From Actinomadura darangshiensis (GTDB taxonomy: Bacteria; Actinomycetota; Actinomycetes; Streptosporangiales; Streptosporangiaceae): a stretch of DNA of 53,269 nt. The stretch covers positions 1 to 53,269 of the forward strand of contig NZ_SMKY01000030.1 of NCBI RefSeq assembly GCF_004349235.1. The letters run 5' to 3'. A program made the translations under genes and the position numbers. A model generated the notes under the pieces. The model was not told where the DNA came from and made no database searches. It saw only the letters and a program-made list of their open reading frames with translations. Positions 18,493 through 27,484 of this stretch are shown here, one piece after another (position 1 is the stretch's first letter; every line of letters starts with the position of its first letter).

Positions 18493-20478
18493 GTGTCCAC
18501 CGTGTCCGAACTGCGCATCACCCTCGACGGGAGCGAGCGGGCGGTGCCGGCGGGCACCACCGCCGGGCAGGCACTGGAGGCCGACGGCCGCACCGTGATC
18601 GCCGCCCGCGTCAACGGCGAGTTGCGCGACCTCGCCGGGGAGCTGAGCGGCGGCGACGCCGTCGAGCCGGTCGAGATCGGGTCGGACGACGGCCGGGCGA
18701 TCATGCGGCACTCGGCGGCGCACGTGCTGGCGCAGGCCGTCCAGGAGCTGTTCCCCGAGGCGAAGCTCGGCATCGGCCCGCCGGTGGAGAACGGCTTCTA
18801 CTACGACTTCGACGTCGCCGAGCCGTTCACCCCCGACGACCTCAAGCGCGTCGAGAAGCGGATGCGCGAGATCGTCAAGCAGGGCCAGCGGTTCTCCCGC
18901 CGCGCCGTCTCCGACGACGACGCGCGCGCGGAACTGGCCGCCGAGCCGTACAAGCTGGAGCTGATCGGCCTGAAGGGCGCCGGCCCGGTCGAGGACGCGG
19001 CCGACGGCGCCGGCGTCGAGGTCGGCGGCGGCGAGCTGACCATCTACGACAATCTCGACGCCAAGTCCGGCGAGCTGCGCTGGAAGGACCTGTGCCGCGG
19101 CCCGCACCTGCCGTCCACCCGCGTCATCCCCGCGTTCAAGCTGATGCGCTCCGGCGGCGCCTACTGGCGCGGCAGCGAGAAGAACCCGCAGCTCCAGCGG
19201 ATCTACGGCACCGCCTGGGAGTCCCGCGACAAGCAGGACGAGTACCTGAAGTTCCTGGAGGAGGCCGAGAAGCGCGACCACCGCAGGCTCGGCGCCGAGC
19301 TCGACCTGTTCTCCTTCCCGAACGAGATCGGCAGCGGCCTCGCCGTCTTCCACCCGAAGGGCGGCGCCGTCCGCAAGGTCATGGAGGACTACTCGCGCCG
19401 CCGGCACGAGGAGGAGGGGTACGAGTTCGTCAACACCCCGCACATCTCCAAGGGCCACCTGTTCGAGACCTCCGGGCACCTCGGCTGGTACAAGGACGAC
19501 ATGTTCCCGGCCATGGAGGTCGACGGCGGCGACTACTACCTCAAGCCGATGAACTGCCCGATGCACAACCTGATCTTCCGGGCGCGCGGCCGGTCCTACC
19601 GGGAGCTGCCGCTGCGGCTGTTCGAGTTCGGGTCGGTGTACCGGTTCGAGAAGTCGGGCGTCGTGCACGGCCTCACCCGCGTCCGCGGCATGACCCAGGA
19701 CGACGCGCACATCTACTGCACCGAGGACCAGATGGGCGAGGAGATCAAGCGGCTCCTCGACTTCGTCCTCGGGCTGCTGCGCGACTACGGCCTGAACGAG
19801 TTCTACCTGGAGCTGTCCACCCGCGACGAGTCCGAGAAGTTCATCGGCTCGGCGGAGATGTGGGAGAAGGCGACCGCCGCGCTCCGCGAGGCCGCCGAGT
19901 CGACCGGGCTCGACCTCGTCCCCGACCCGGGCGGCGCCGCGTTCTACGGCCCCAAGATCTCCGTGCAGGCCAAGGACGCGATCGGCCGCACCTGGCAGCT
20001 GTCCACCATCCAGGTCGACCCGAACCAGCCGGAGCGGTTCGGCCTGGAGTACCAGGCGGCCGACGGCACCCGGCAGCGGCCGATGATGCTGCACCGGGCG
20101 CTGTTCGGCTCGATCGAGCGGTTCTTCGGCGTGCTGCTGGAGCACTACGCGGGCGCGATGCCGCCGTGGCTGGCGCCGGTCCAGGCGGTCGGCGTCCCGA
20201 TCGGCGACGGCCACGTCCCGCACCTGGAGAAGGTCGCGGCGCAGCTGCGCGAGCACGGCATCCGCGCCGAGGTCGACACCTCCTCCGACCGGATGCAGAA
20301 GAAGATCCGCAACGCGCAGAAGCAGAAGATCCCGTACATGCTCCTCGCGGGCGACGACGACGTCGCCAAGGACGCGGTGTCGTTCCGGTACCGCAGCGGC
20401 GAGCAGCGCAACGGCGTCCCGATCGCCGAGGCGGTCGAGGAGATCGTCAAGGCCGTCGAGGCCCGCATCCAGATCTGA
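18493..20478 (+). CDS. thrS: Threonyl-tRNA synthetase
   Basis: This class II synthetase of 661 residues charges tRNA-Thr. In order it has an N-terminal TGS domain (about 1-65), the editing domain with [19 protein letters not shown], the class II core with zinc ligands in [10 protein letters not shown] and motif 2 [13 protein letters not shown], motif 3 near [14 protein letters not shown], and an anticodon-binding domain ending [10 protein letters not shown] chose the GTG with CGAGGAG five bases upstream because the TGS domain begins there. An ATG 84 bases earlier also has a good ribosome site, but the intervening 28 residues look like leader RNA. Regulation is probably by the Thr attenuator. 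Confidence 0.96.
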   Translation: MSTVSELRITLDGSERAVPAGTTAGQALEADGRTVIAARVNGELRDLAGELSGGDAVEPVEIGSDDGRAIMRHSAAHVLAQAVQELFPEAKLGIGPPVENGFYYDFDVAEPFTPDDLKRVEKRMREIVKQGQRFSRRAVSDDDARAELAAEPYKLELIGLKGAGPVEDAADGAGVEVGGGELTIYDNLDAKSGELRWKDLCRGPHLPSTRVIPAFKLMRSGGAYWRGSEKNPQLQRIYGTAWESRDKQDEYLKFLEEAEKRDHRRLGAELDLFSFPNEIGSGLAVFHPKGGAVRKVMEDYSRRRHEEEGYEFVNTPHISKGHLFETSGHLGWYKDDMFPAMEVDGGDYYLKPMNCPMHNLIFRARGRSYRELPLRLFEFGSVYRFEKSGVVHGLTRVRGMTQDDAHIYCTEDQMGEEIKRLLDFVLGLLRDYGLNEFYLELSTRDESEKFIGSAEMWEKATAALREAAESTGLDLVPDPGGAAFYGPKISVQAKDAIGRTWQLSTIQVDPNQPERFGLEYQAADGTRQRPMMLHRALFGSIERFFGVLLEHYAGAMPPWLAPVQAVGVPIGDGHVPHLEKVAAQLREHGIRAEVDTSSDRMQKKIRNAQKQKIPYMLLAGDDDVAKDAVSFRYRSGEQRNGVPIAEAVEEIVKAVEARIQI

Positions 20479-20485
20479 CCCGGCC

Positions 20486-20516
20486 GCACCGCGCCCGTCC
20501 GGCGCGGGCGCGGTGC
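20486..20516 (+). terminator. Intrinsic terminator after thrS
   Basis: GCACCGCGCCCG and CGGGCGCGGTGC form an exact 12-bp stem with a seven-base loop, eight bases after the thrS stop. Confidence 0.7.
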
Positions 20517-20572
20517 CCGGAGTTGGTAGCCTCATCGACCACGTTTCGACGACGACCGGGGAGACAGCGGAG

Positions 20573-21184
20573 ATGAGATCCAGGAGGCCGGCGCGGCGGG
20601 CGCGGTCGCTCTGGGCTCGGATCGCCGGCTACACCGGCACCCTGCTGCTCGTCGCGGCGGCCGCCGCCGTGCTCCTCATGCCGCTGATGGACGACGGGGA
20701 CAAGACCGCCGCCGGCGCCCAGGGGACGGTGAGTCCTTCCGCGCAGGCGGGCGGGCAGACCGGCGCTCCGGGCGGTTCCGGGCTTCCGGCGACCCCGACG
20801 AACCCGGTGCCGCAGCAGAACGGGAGCGGCCGGCCGTATCCGGGCGGGCAGAACGGCGGCTCCGGCGGGCAGGGCGGCGGGCCGGAGTTCCCCGCCCAGA
20901 ACGGGGCGGGCGAGGTCGGCTGGTGCCCCAAGGGGACGGCCTTCTACAAGGCCGCCCAGAAGGGGGTGGACGTCGTCGTCACCGTCGCCTCCAGCGGCGC
21001 GATCCGCGCGGAAATGTCGCTGCGCGGGCGGTCGCCCGAGTCCCAGCAGACCACCGTGCGCAGCGGCGGCCCGCACGCGTTCCACTTCACCCGCGTCCAG
21101 CCGCAGCTGGTCGAGCGCGTCAAGGTCACCACGGTCTCGGTGGGCGTCTCCATGCAGACGTGCTACGCCCGCGCGGGCGCCTGA
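20573..21184 (+). CDS. Membrane-anchored protein of unknown function
   Basis: A 203-residue protein I do not recognise. It has a basic N-terminus (RSRRPARRARSLWAR), one transmembrane helix (about 19-39: GYTGTLLLVAAAAAVLLMPL), a long Gly/Gln/Pro/Ser-rich linker to about residue 117, and a compact C-terminal domain beginning GEVGWCPKGTAFYKA with two cysteines that could form a disulfide. The topology is probably N-in with the domain outside. The ATG has GGGAGA upstream. Its last 22 bases overlap the convergent Asp23 gene. Confidence 0.75.
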   Translation: MRSRRPARRARSLWARIAGYTGTLLLVAAAAAVLLMPLMDDGDKTAAGAQGTVSPSAQAGGQTGAPGGSGLPATPTNPVPQQNGSGRPYPGGQNGGSGGQGGGPEFPAQNGAGEVGWCPKGTAFYKAAQKGVDVVVTVASSGAIRAEMSLRGRSPESQQTTVRSGGPHAFHFTRVQPQLVERVKVTTVSVGVSMQTCYARAGA

Positions 21185-21729
21185 CCGGCGCCGGCATGGC
21201 GGACGTCCTCGACGGACACGTTGACGGCGGCGACCCGCATCCCCAGCATCATGCCCGCCACCCGCGCGACGTTGGCCTTCACGACCTTCGCCACGTCCCT
21301 GATCACGATGCCGTACTGGACGGCGATGGCGACGTCGATGACGACCTCGTCGCCGTCCTTGCGGACCACCCGCACGTTGCCCGCCGACTCGCCCTGCGCG
21401 GTGAGCGCGGCGACGCCGTCCACCTCCAGCGCGGCCAGCGCGGCGATCTTCTCGATCACCGTGTCCCCGATGGTGATGCGGCCCTCCACCGGCGCGGTCA
21501 GGTCGCCGGACGACCCGTGCAGCGTCATCGGCAGCGCGTTCGGCCCCGACGACAGGACGCCCCGCGGGGGAGGGACCTGCTGCTGCTGCGCCGTCGGCGC
21601 GGTCAGCGGCGCCTCCTGCGGCGGCGCGGTGCCCGGGCGCCCGGCGGGTGCGCCGGGGAAGAGCGGCCTGGCGGCGGGCTCCGGCCCCTGGTCGGCGTTG
21701 CCGGTGTGGCGCTTGTCGAGCCCGGTCAT
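21163..21729 (-). CDS. Asp23/Gls24 family envelope stress-response protein
   Basis: A 188-residue protein with an unstructured Pro/Gln-rich N-terminus (about 1-70) and an Asp23 domain (EGRITIGDTVIEKIAALAAL, VRVVRKDGDEVVIDVAIAVQYG, RVAAVNVSVEDVR). Members are cell-envelope-associated and stress- or alkali-induced; actinomycete paralogues usually occur in small clusters, but this one is single. I chose the ATG preceded by AGGGAG; the frame opens 20 codons earlier. It overlaps the C-terminus of the convergent membrane-anchored gene by 22 bases. Confidence 0.88.
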   Translation of the reverse strand: MTGLDKRHTGNADQGPEPAARPLFPGAPAGRPGTAPPQEAPLTAPTAQQQQVPPPRGVLSSGPNALPMTLHGSSGDLTAPVEGRITIGDTVIEKIAALAALEVDGVAALTAQGESAGNVRVVRKDGDEVVIDVAIAVQYGIVIRDVAKVVKANVARVAGMMLGMRVAAVNVSVEDVRHAGAGQAPARA

Positions 21730-21876
21730 GATCGCTCCCTGGGGTTCGGTGGGGTGACCATGGTGTCGGAGCGACGCGCTGGACGTCACGCAGGCACCGG
21801 ATCGCGGGCGCGTCCGGGGGCGCGCCGACGGGCCATGCTAAGGGATCCCGGCTGCGGCCACGCGGCCGCCTCTCTC

Positions 21877-21882
21877 TATGCT
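21877..21882 (+). promoter_or_regulatory. Candidate -10 box of the HIT gene
   Basis: TATGCT lies 35 bases before the TTG start in the 188-base divergent region between the Asp23 and HIT genes. No convincing -35 box was found. Confidence 0.4.
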
Positions 21883-21917
21883 GCTGGTCAGGCCGTGAAC
21901 AAAAGGAGACCGCCGCG

Positions 21918-22544
21918 TTGAGCGCAGATCCGGAGGAGTCCGTGGGACAACAGGGGCGCGAGGAGGCGTCCGGGGCCGTGGCCGGAGACGAGCGCACGCC
22001 CCGCTACGAGGAGGAGAGGGGCGGCGCGGGCGCGCCCGACAACTTCCAGCGGCTCTGGACACCGCACCGGATGGCCTACATCAAGGGCGAGAACAAGCCG
22101 ACCGGCGCGGACTCCGGCGACGGCTGCCCGTTCTGCGAGATCCCGAGGATGACCGACGAGGAGGGCCTGATCGTGGCCCGCGGCGAGTCGGTGTACACGG
22201 TGCTGAACCTCTACCCCTACAACTCCGGGCACCTGATGGCCGTCCCTTACCGGCACGTCGCCGACTACGCCGACCTGGAGGAGCCGGAGTATCTGGAGCT
22301 GGCCGCGTTCACCCAGCGGTCCCTCACGGCGCTGCGCAAGGCGAGCGGCGCGCAGGGCTTCAACGTCGGCATGAACCTCGGCCTCGTCGCGGGGGCGGGG
22401 ATCGCGGCGCACCTGCACCAGCACGTCGTCCCGCGCTGGGGCGGCGACACCAACTTCATGCCGGTCGTCGGGCACACCAAGGTGCTGCCTCAGCTGCTGC
22501 GCGACACCCGGCGGATGCTCGCCGACGCCTGGCCCGCCTCGTGA
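21918..22544 (+). CDS. HIT-family nucleotide phosphorylase/hydrolase (Ap4A phosphorylase-like)
   Basis: A 208-residue histidine-triad protein of the class linked to thrS and pgsA in actinobacteria; the Mycobacterium tuberculosis relative acts as an Ap4A phosphorylase. The triad reads HLHQHVVPRWGGD, and CPFCEIP supplies half of a zinc site. The start is TTG with AAAGGAG eight bases upstream, one of the few TTG starts here. Residues 1-50 form an acidic low-complexity extension. The stop overlaps the GTG of the next gene (GTGA). Confidence 0.9.
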   Translation: MSADPEESVGQQGREEASGAVAGDERTPRYEEERGGAGAPDNFQRLWTPHRMAYIKGENKPTGADSGDGCPFCEIPRMTDEEGLIVARGESVYTVLNLYPYNSGHLMAVPYRHVADYADLEEPEYLELAAFTQRSLTALRKASGAQGFNVGMNLGLVAGAGIAAHLHQHVVPRWGGDTNFMPVVGHTKVLPQLLRDTRRMLADAWPAS

Positions 22545-22945
22545 AGCGGCCGGTGCTCGTCTACGACGGCGACTGCGGGTTCTGCACGTCCTCGGTGCGG
22601 TTCCTGGAGCGCCACGTGCACGCCGGCGCCACGGTGGCCGCGTTCCAGTTCGCCGACCTGGACGCGCTCGGCGTCACGGCCGAGCGGGCGGAGTACGAGG
22701 TGCTGTGGATCGACCGCGCCGGACGCGTCAGCGGAGGCGCCGAGGCCATCGGACGGCTGCTGACCGCCGCCGGCGGCCCCTGGAAGGCGCTCGGCGTGGT
22801 CATGCGGATCGCGCCCGTCAGCTGGGCGGCGCACGGCGTGTACCGGCTCGTCGCTAACAACCGGCACCGGATGCCGGGCGGGACGGCGGCGTGCATGCTT
22901 CCCGCGGCGCAGCGTCCGGGCGCCCGCGGCCGAGCAGGCCGGTGA
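22541..22945 (+). CDS. DCC-family thiol-disulfide oxidoreductase (DUF393)
   Basis: A 134-residue thioredoxin-like protein named after its DxDCxxC motif, here YDGDCGFCTSS with Cys12 and Cys15; the LYRLVANNRHRMPGG end is also family-typical. Such proteins often lie beside HTTM (vitamin-K carboxylase-like) membrane proteins, as here, and are thought to be redox partners, but the reaction is unproven. It is translationally coupled to HIT by GTGA. Its last 92 bases overlap the 3' end of the convergent HTTM gene, so the two tails are mutually antisense. Confidence 0.85.
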   Translation: MKRPVLVYDGDCGFCTSSVRFLERHVHAGATVAAFQFADLDALGVTAERAEYEVLWIDRAGRVSGGAEAIGRLLTAAGGPWKALGVVMRIAPVSWAAHGVYRLVANNRHRMPGGTAACMLPAAQRPGARGRAGR

Positions 22946-23813
22946 GGCGCTCCAGCGGCAGGAACGCCGCCAGCCAGATGGCGTGCGGGAGGAAGTGGAT
23001 CGTCATCAGCGCGTAGGTGACGGCGTGGAAGCCCGCGAAGAACAGCACCAGCAGGTACAGGGGGCGGCCGCGCAGGAACAGCAGCGCGGGGGAGACGGCC
23101 TCCGCGGTGAACATGATCCACTGGCTGGCCTTCAGCAGCACCGGGTAGCCGATGAGGCTCCGTCCGAACGCGGTCCCGCGCCGGCTCAGCGCCCACTGGA
23201 CGGTCGAGCCGTTCGGCCACGCCGGGAACCCGCCGATGCGCACCTTCGCCCACGCGGACAGGAAGTAGGCCGCGACCACCCCGATCTGGATGCCGCGCAC
23301 CGACCACGCCGCCGCCTCGCAGCGCCGCGTGTCGCGGATCCCGGCGCGCCCCGCGCTCGGCAGGACGAACAGCGCGACGACGAGCGCCAGGTGGTCGTGG
23401 TCGACCTTGCCGTACGACATGCTGATCGTGACCCACCACAGGTACCCGCACGCGCACAGGTAGCCGCTCGCGCGGGGCAGGACGCGGCCGGTCGCGGCGA
23501 CGAGCCCGGCCGCGACGGTCACCACCAGCAGCGTGTACATGGCCCACGGCGTCGGGGCGGGCAGGTGCAGCAGCCGCCCGAGCAGGACCGGACGGTACAG
23601 GTCGGCGGGCAGCCGCGCGTGCGCCAGGGAGCTGCTGGTCAGCAGGAGCATGTCGATCGGCAGGAACACGTAGCCGAGGATCCGCAGCCAGGCGATCCGG
23701 GCACGGGGGACCGGCCCGAACCACCAGCGGCCCCACGCGGTGCGCTCCGGATCGGGCGCGTCCCCCGCGGGCCGGACGGGGCGGGGCGCCTCCGGCGTCG
23801 CGGCGGCGGTCAT
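22854..23813 (-). CDS. HTTM-domain membrane protein (vitamin K gamma-carboxylase-like)
   Basis: A 319-residue polytopic membrane protein with about seven hydrophobic segments, including YTLLVVTVAAGLVAATG, HDHLALVVALFVL and AAYFLSAWAKVRIGG. The YGKVDHDHLAL and SAWAKVRIGGFPAW regions are those of the HTTM family, related to the membrane domain of vitamin K-dependent carboxylases; no bacterial reaction is established. It is downstream of and coupled (ATGA) to the small anchored protein, and tail-to-tail with the DCC gene. Confidence 0.8.
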   Translation of the reverse strand: MTAAATPEAPRPVRPAGDAPDPERTAWGRWWFGPVPRARIAWLRILGYVFLPIDMLLLTSSSLAHARLPADLYRPVLLGRLLHLPAPTPWAMYTLLVVTVAAGLVAATGRVLPRASGYLCACGYLWWVTISMSYGKVDHDHLALVVALFVLPSAGRAGIRDTRRCEAAAWSVRGIQIGVVAAYFLSAWAKVRIGGFPAWPNGSTVQWALSRRGTAFGRSLIGYPVLLKASQWIMFTAEAVSPALLFLRGRPLYLLVLFFAGFHAVTYALMTIHFLPHAIWLAAFLPLERLTGLLGRGRPDAAPREACTPPSRPASGAGC

Positions 23814-24265
23814 CGGACGTTCCAGACGACGCGGTTCTGCTTCAGCGTCGACACGACCTTGCCGTGCCTCAGCTTCTTGATCTCCTGCACGACGTAGATC
23901 CTGGTCAGCCTGGGCCCGCCCGGGTGCAGCCTGCGCTGCCCGTCGGCGACGCCCTGCAGCATGGACGGGTCGCGGACGATCCGGTCCATCTGCCCCTCGA
24001 TCTCCGCGCGCTTCATGCCGGTGCCGGCCGCGTCGCGGGACAGCTCCACATGCGTGCCGGCCGCGGTGTCGGCCTCCAGCCAGTAGGAGCTGATCGCGCC
24101 GCCGTCGTCCTTGACCGCGAACGCGAACTGCGTCATCGGGCCGAGCGGGAAGTCGTCGTTGCTCCCGTACGAACTGGTGTAGAACAGCGCGCCGACGACC
24201 GCGACGCCCGCGAACGACCGCCAGAGCCGCGCACGCGGCGCGAGCCGGAGAGGGGGATGATCCAC
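23810..24265 (-). CDS. Small membrane-anchored protein of unknown function
   Basis: A 151-residue protein with a basic N-terminus, one hydrophobic helix (about 16-30: FAGVAVVGALFYTSS) and an extracytoplasmic domain containing GPMTQFAFAVKDDGGAISS and RIYVVQEIKKLRHGKVV. I do not recognise a family. The GTG start is followed downstream by an ATGA overlap with the HTTM gene, so the two are made together, and this may be a partner or substrate of the HTTM protein. That role is inferred from coupling only. Confidence 0.75.
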   Translation of the reverse strand: MDHPPLRLAPRARLWRSFAGVAVVGALFYTSSYGSNDDFPLGPMTQFAFAVKDDGGAISSYWLEADTAAGTHVELSRDAAGTGMKRAEIEGQMDRIVRDPSMLQGVADGQRRLHPGGPRLTRIYVVQEIKKLRHGKVVSTLKQNRVVWNVR

Positions 24266-24277
24266 AGGGCAAGCCTA

Positions 24278-24307
24278 GAGCCCCGCCCGGCGGTGCGGGC
24301 GGGGCTC
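24278..24307 (-). terminator. Intrinsic terminator after the EF-G-like gene
   Basis: GAGCCCCGCCCG and CGGGCGGGGCTC form an exact 12-bp stem with a six-base loop, between the end of the EF-G paralogue and the start of the small anchored protein gene on the same strand. Confidence 0.65.
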
Positions 24308-24327
24308 CGGGCCTTCGGCCGGTGCGG

Positions 24328-26493
24328 CTAGGCGTCCTTGGAGTCGGCGGCGAGCTTCTCGGCGAGGTGCGTCGGGAGCGGCTCGTACCGCAGGAAGGTG
24401 CGGTTGAACGTGCCGGTGCCCTGCGACATCGACCGCAGGTCGATCGCGTACCGGACGATCTCCAGCTGCGGCACCTCCGCCTTGATCATCGTGCGGCCGC
24501 CGGGCACCGCCTGGGAGCCGAGCACCCGGCCGCGCCGCGAGGTGAGGTCGGACATGATCGCGCCCACGTACTCGTCGGCGATCAGCACGTCCACCTCGTC
24601 GACCGGTTCCAGCAGCAGGATCGGCACCTGGCCCGCCGCGTCCTTGAGCGCGAGGGCCCCGGCGGCCTGGAACGCCATGTCGGAGGAGTCGACCGAGTGC
24701 GCCTTCCCGTCGTGCAGGGTGACCTTGATGTCGACCAGCGGGTACCCGGCGGACACGCCGCGCCCCATCTGCTGCCGGACGCCCTTCTCGACCGACGGGA
24801 TGAACTGCCGCGGCACCACCCCGCCGACGATCTTGTCGACGAACTCGAAGCCCTCCCCGGACGGGAGCGGCTCCACGTCGACGTGGCAGATGCCGTACTG
24901 GCCGTGCCCGCCGCTCTGCTTGACGTGCCGGCCGAGGCCCTTGGCGGCCCCGCCGAACGTCTCCCGCAGCGGGACGCGCAGCTCGATGCGCTCGACCTCG
25001 ACGCCGTACCGGCTGTGCAGCCGGTCGATGAGGACGTCGGCGTGGGCCTCGCCCATGCACCACAGCACCAGCTGCCGCGTCTCGGCGTTGTTCTCCAGCC
25101 GCAGCGTCGGGTCCTCGGCGACGAGGCGGCCGAGCGCCTGGCTGAGCTTGTCCTCGTCGGCCTTGGACTTGGCGCGGATCGCGACGGGGAGCAGGGGGTC
25201 GGGCATCGACCAGGGCGCCATCACCATCGGCGAGCCCGAGTCGGACAGGGTGTCGCCGGTCTCGGCGCGGCCGAGCTTCGCCACCGCGCAGATGTCGCCG
25301 GCGATGCAGGACGACGCGGTCCGCTGCGTCTTGCCGAGGGGCGAGGTGAGCGCGCCGACGCGCTCGTCGACGTCGTGGTCCTCGTGGCCGCGCTCGGCCA
25401 TGCCGTGCCCGGAGACGTGCACGGTCGTGTCCGGGCGCAGCGTCCCGGAGAACACCCGGACCAGCGAGATCCGGCCGACGTAGGGGTCGGAGGTGGTCTT
25501 GACGACCTCGGCGACCAGCGGCCCCTCGGGACTGCAGGAGATCTCCTTCGGCGGCCCGCCCTGGACCGAGGTCACGGGGGGGATGCCGTGTTCGAGGGGG
25601 GAGGGGAACGCCTGGGTGATGATCTCCAGCAGCTCCATCATGCCGACGACCGGGCCGGGATGGTCGCCGTGCGGGACCGACGTCGCGAGGACGGGGTAGA
25701 AGCTGCCGCGGGCCACCGCGGTCTCCAGGTCCCCGATGAGCGCCTTGACGTCGATCTCCTCACCGGACAGGTACCGGTCCATGAGGGTCTCGTCCTCGCT
25801 CTCCTGGATGATCCCCTCGATCAGCGACGCCCGCTGCTCGGAGATCTGGTCCAGGTACTCCGGGTCGGGCATGCACTCGACGCGCTCCCCGCTGGAGTAG
25901 TCGAGGCAGCGCTGCGACAGCAGCCCGATCAGGCCCTTCAGCCCGTCCCCGCCGGCCGCCGGGAAGTACAGCGGCGCGACGCCCTCGCCGAAGACGTCCT
26001 GGCAGGTCATGACCACGTCGTCGAAGTCGCCGCGCTGCTGGTCGACCTTGGTGATGACGACCGCGCGGGGCATCTGCACCGCCGCGCACTCCTCCCAGAT
26101 CATCCGGGTGAGCCCGTCGATGCCGTCCACCGCCGAGATCACGAACAGCGCCGCGTCGGCGGCGCGGAGCCCGGCCCGCAGGTCGCCGACGAAGTCGGCG
26201 TAGCCGGGCGTGTCGATGAGATTGACCTTGACGTCCCCCTGCACGAGGGGGGCGAGCGCGAGGTTGACCGAGCGCTGCTGGCGCACCTCGACGTCGTCGA
26301 AGTCGCTGACGGTGGTGCCGTCCTCGACCTTGCCTGCCCGCTGCAGCGTGCCCGTGGCGGCGAGCAGCGCCTCGACGAGCGTGGTCTTGCCGGCCCCGGA
26401 GTGGCCGACCAGCGCGACATTGCGCACCTTGTCGCACCCGCCGGCCTCCGGTGCCCTGCCGGAGCCTCCCGGGTGGCCTCCCTTGTCCGCCAT
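24328..26493 (-). CDS. Elongation factor G-like GTPase (FusA2/EF-G2 type)
   Basis: A 721-residue five-domain translational GTPase paralogous to EF-G. G1 is GHSGAGKTT (residues 30-38), G3 is DTPGYADFVGD, and G4 reads TKVDQQ where canonical EF-G has NKxD. Domains II-V follow, with SGGHGQYGICHVDVEPL and RGRVLGSQAVPGG. Mycobacterial EF-G2 relatives bind GTP but support translocation poorly; the true role is uncertain. It stands alone, away from the str operon, as expected for the paralogue. An ATG start with AGGAGG upstream fits. Confidence 0.88.
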   Translation of the reverse strand: MADKGGHPGGSGRAPEAGGCDKVRNVALVGHSGAGKTTLVEALLAATGTLQRAGKVEDGTTVSDFDDVEVRQQRSVNLALAPLVQGDVKVNLIDTPGYADFVGDLRAGLRAADAALFVISAVDGIDGLTRMIWEECAAVQMPRAVVITKVDQQRGDFDDVVMTCQDVFGEGVAPLYFPAAGGDGLKGLIGLLSQRCLDYSSGERVECMPDPEYLDQISEQRASLIEGIIQESEDETLMDRYLSGEEIDVKALIGDLETAVARGSFYPVLATSVPHGDHPGPVVGMMELLEIITQAFPSPLEHGIPPVTSVQGGPPKEISCSPEGPLVAEVVKTTSDPYVGRISLVRVFSGTLRPDTTVHVSGHGMAERGHEDHDVDERVGALTSPLGKTQRTASSCIAGDICAVAKLGRAETGDTLSDSGSPMVMAPWSMPDPLLPVAIRAKSKADEDKLSQALGRLVAEDPTLRLENNAETRQLVLWCMGEAHADVLIDRLHSRYGVEVERIELRVPLRETFGGAAKGLGRHVKQSGGHGQYGICHVDVEPLPSGEGFEFVDKIVGGVVPRQFIPSVEKGVRQQMGRGVSAGYPLVDIKVTLHDGKAHSVDSSDMAFQAAGALALKDAAGQVPILLLEPVDEVDVLIADEYVGAIMSDLTSRRGRVLGSQAVPGGRTMIKAEVPQLEIVRYAIDLRSMSQGTGTFNRTFLRYEPLPTHLAEKLAADSKDA

Positions 26494-26815
26494 GACTACC
26501 TCCTCGGACGGGCCTCGCGGAGGCCCGCGTGCGGCTGGGGCCCGGCCCGGCGGGCCCGGCCCTGACGTCCGAGTGCGGCGTCCGACCTCGTATCGCGCGT
26601 GACCGACGTCACACCCGTGTCAACACCCTTTCCCGGGATCGCCGGGACCACAAGGGGTGAACGACAAACAACCGTGATCTGTCCGGGGCGGTGCGCCCCC
26701 AAACCCCGCTCTGACCACCGGTCCGCCGCGCCCGCACTACGATGGGCGCGCTACGGCGGACGGCCCGCCCCTGCGCGCGACGGCCGTCATCCCGGGACCA
26801 GAAGAACGGACGGCG
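26494..26815. other. Gene-free divergent region between the EF-G-like gene and pgsA
   Basis: A 322-base region holding promoters for two divergent genes. A TACGAT hexamer at 26738-26743 is a candidate -10 box for pgsA, and GTGAC-CGAC-GTCAC at 26599-26612 is a short inverted repeat. Base composition dips around 26600-26700 (ACAAACAACCG), as in regulatory DNA. No coding frame looks real. Confidence 0.5.
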
Positions 26816-27484
26816 ATGCTCAACAAGATCAGGCCCGCGCTGGGGCGCGTCCTCACCCCCGTCGGGCAGGCGGTCGCGCGGACCGGGGTCTCGCCCAACG
26901 CCATCACCGTCATCGGCACGGTGGGCGTCGCCGCCGGCGCGCTGGTGCTGTTCCCGCGGGGCGAGTTCTTCTGGGGCACGATTGTCATCACCGCGTTCGT
27001 GCTGTTCGACATGCTGGACGGCGCGGTCGCCCGGGTCACCGGGAAGATCTCGAAGTTCGGCGCGTTCCTGGACTCCACCATGGACCGGGTCGCCGACGCC
27101 GCGATCTTCGCCGGGCTGATGATCGGGCTGGACCGGGACGGCCAGGGGCCCCTCGCCGGCGTCGCGCTGTACTGCCTGGTCTCCGGTGTCGTGGTGTCCT
27201 ACGCCAAGGCGCGCGCCGAAGGGCTCGGCTACACCTGCAACGTCGGCATCGCCGAACGCGCCGAGCGCCTCATCGTGGCGCTGGTCGCGGCCGGGTTCGA
27301 CGGGCTCGGCGTCCCCTACATCCTCGCCGTCGCGCTGTGGGCCCTCGCCGCGCTCAGCACGATCACGGTCGGGCAGCGGTTCGCCGCCGTGTACGCCCAG
27401 GCGAAGGACGGCGCCGGCGCGCGGAACGGGGCCGGGAACGGGGCGCCGGACGGGGCCGGGAAGACGCCGGAGCCGCGTCCATGA
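26816..27484 (+). CDS. pgsA: CDP-alcohol phosphatidyltransferase, phosphatidylinositol phosphate synthase
   Basis: A 222-residue membrane enzyme that joins CDP-diacylglycerol with inositol phosphate (PIP synthase), the first step towards PIMs. The signature D-x2-DG-x2-AR-x8-G-x3-D-x3-D is exact: Asp65, Asp68, Gly69, Ala72, Arg73, Gly82, Asp86, Asp90. Six hydrophobic segments follow the expected layout. The last 25 residues are a Gly/Ala/Asn-rich tail. It is coupled to the acyltransferase by ATGA. The substrate is inferred from the following acyltransferase and pimA; phosphatidylglycerophosphate synthases share the motif. Confidence 0.9.
   Translation: MLNKIRPALGRVLTPVGQAVARTGVSPNAITVIGTVGVAAGALVLFPRGEFFWGTIVITAFVLFDMLDGAVARVTGKISKFGAFLDSTMDRVADAAIFAGLMIGLDRDGQGPLAGVALYCLVSGVVVSYAKARAEGLGYTCNVGIAERAERLIVALVAAGFDGLGVPYILAVALWALAALSTITVGQRFAAVYAQAKDGAGARNGAGNGAPDGAGKTPEPRP

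Noticed and set aside
26599..26612. GTGAC-CGAC-GTCAC palindrome as an operator
   Set aside because: Only five paired bases per arm and no regulator gene nearby; reported only as part of the intergenic entry.
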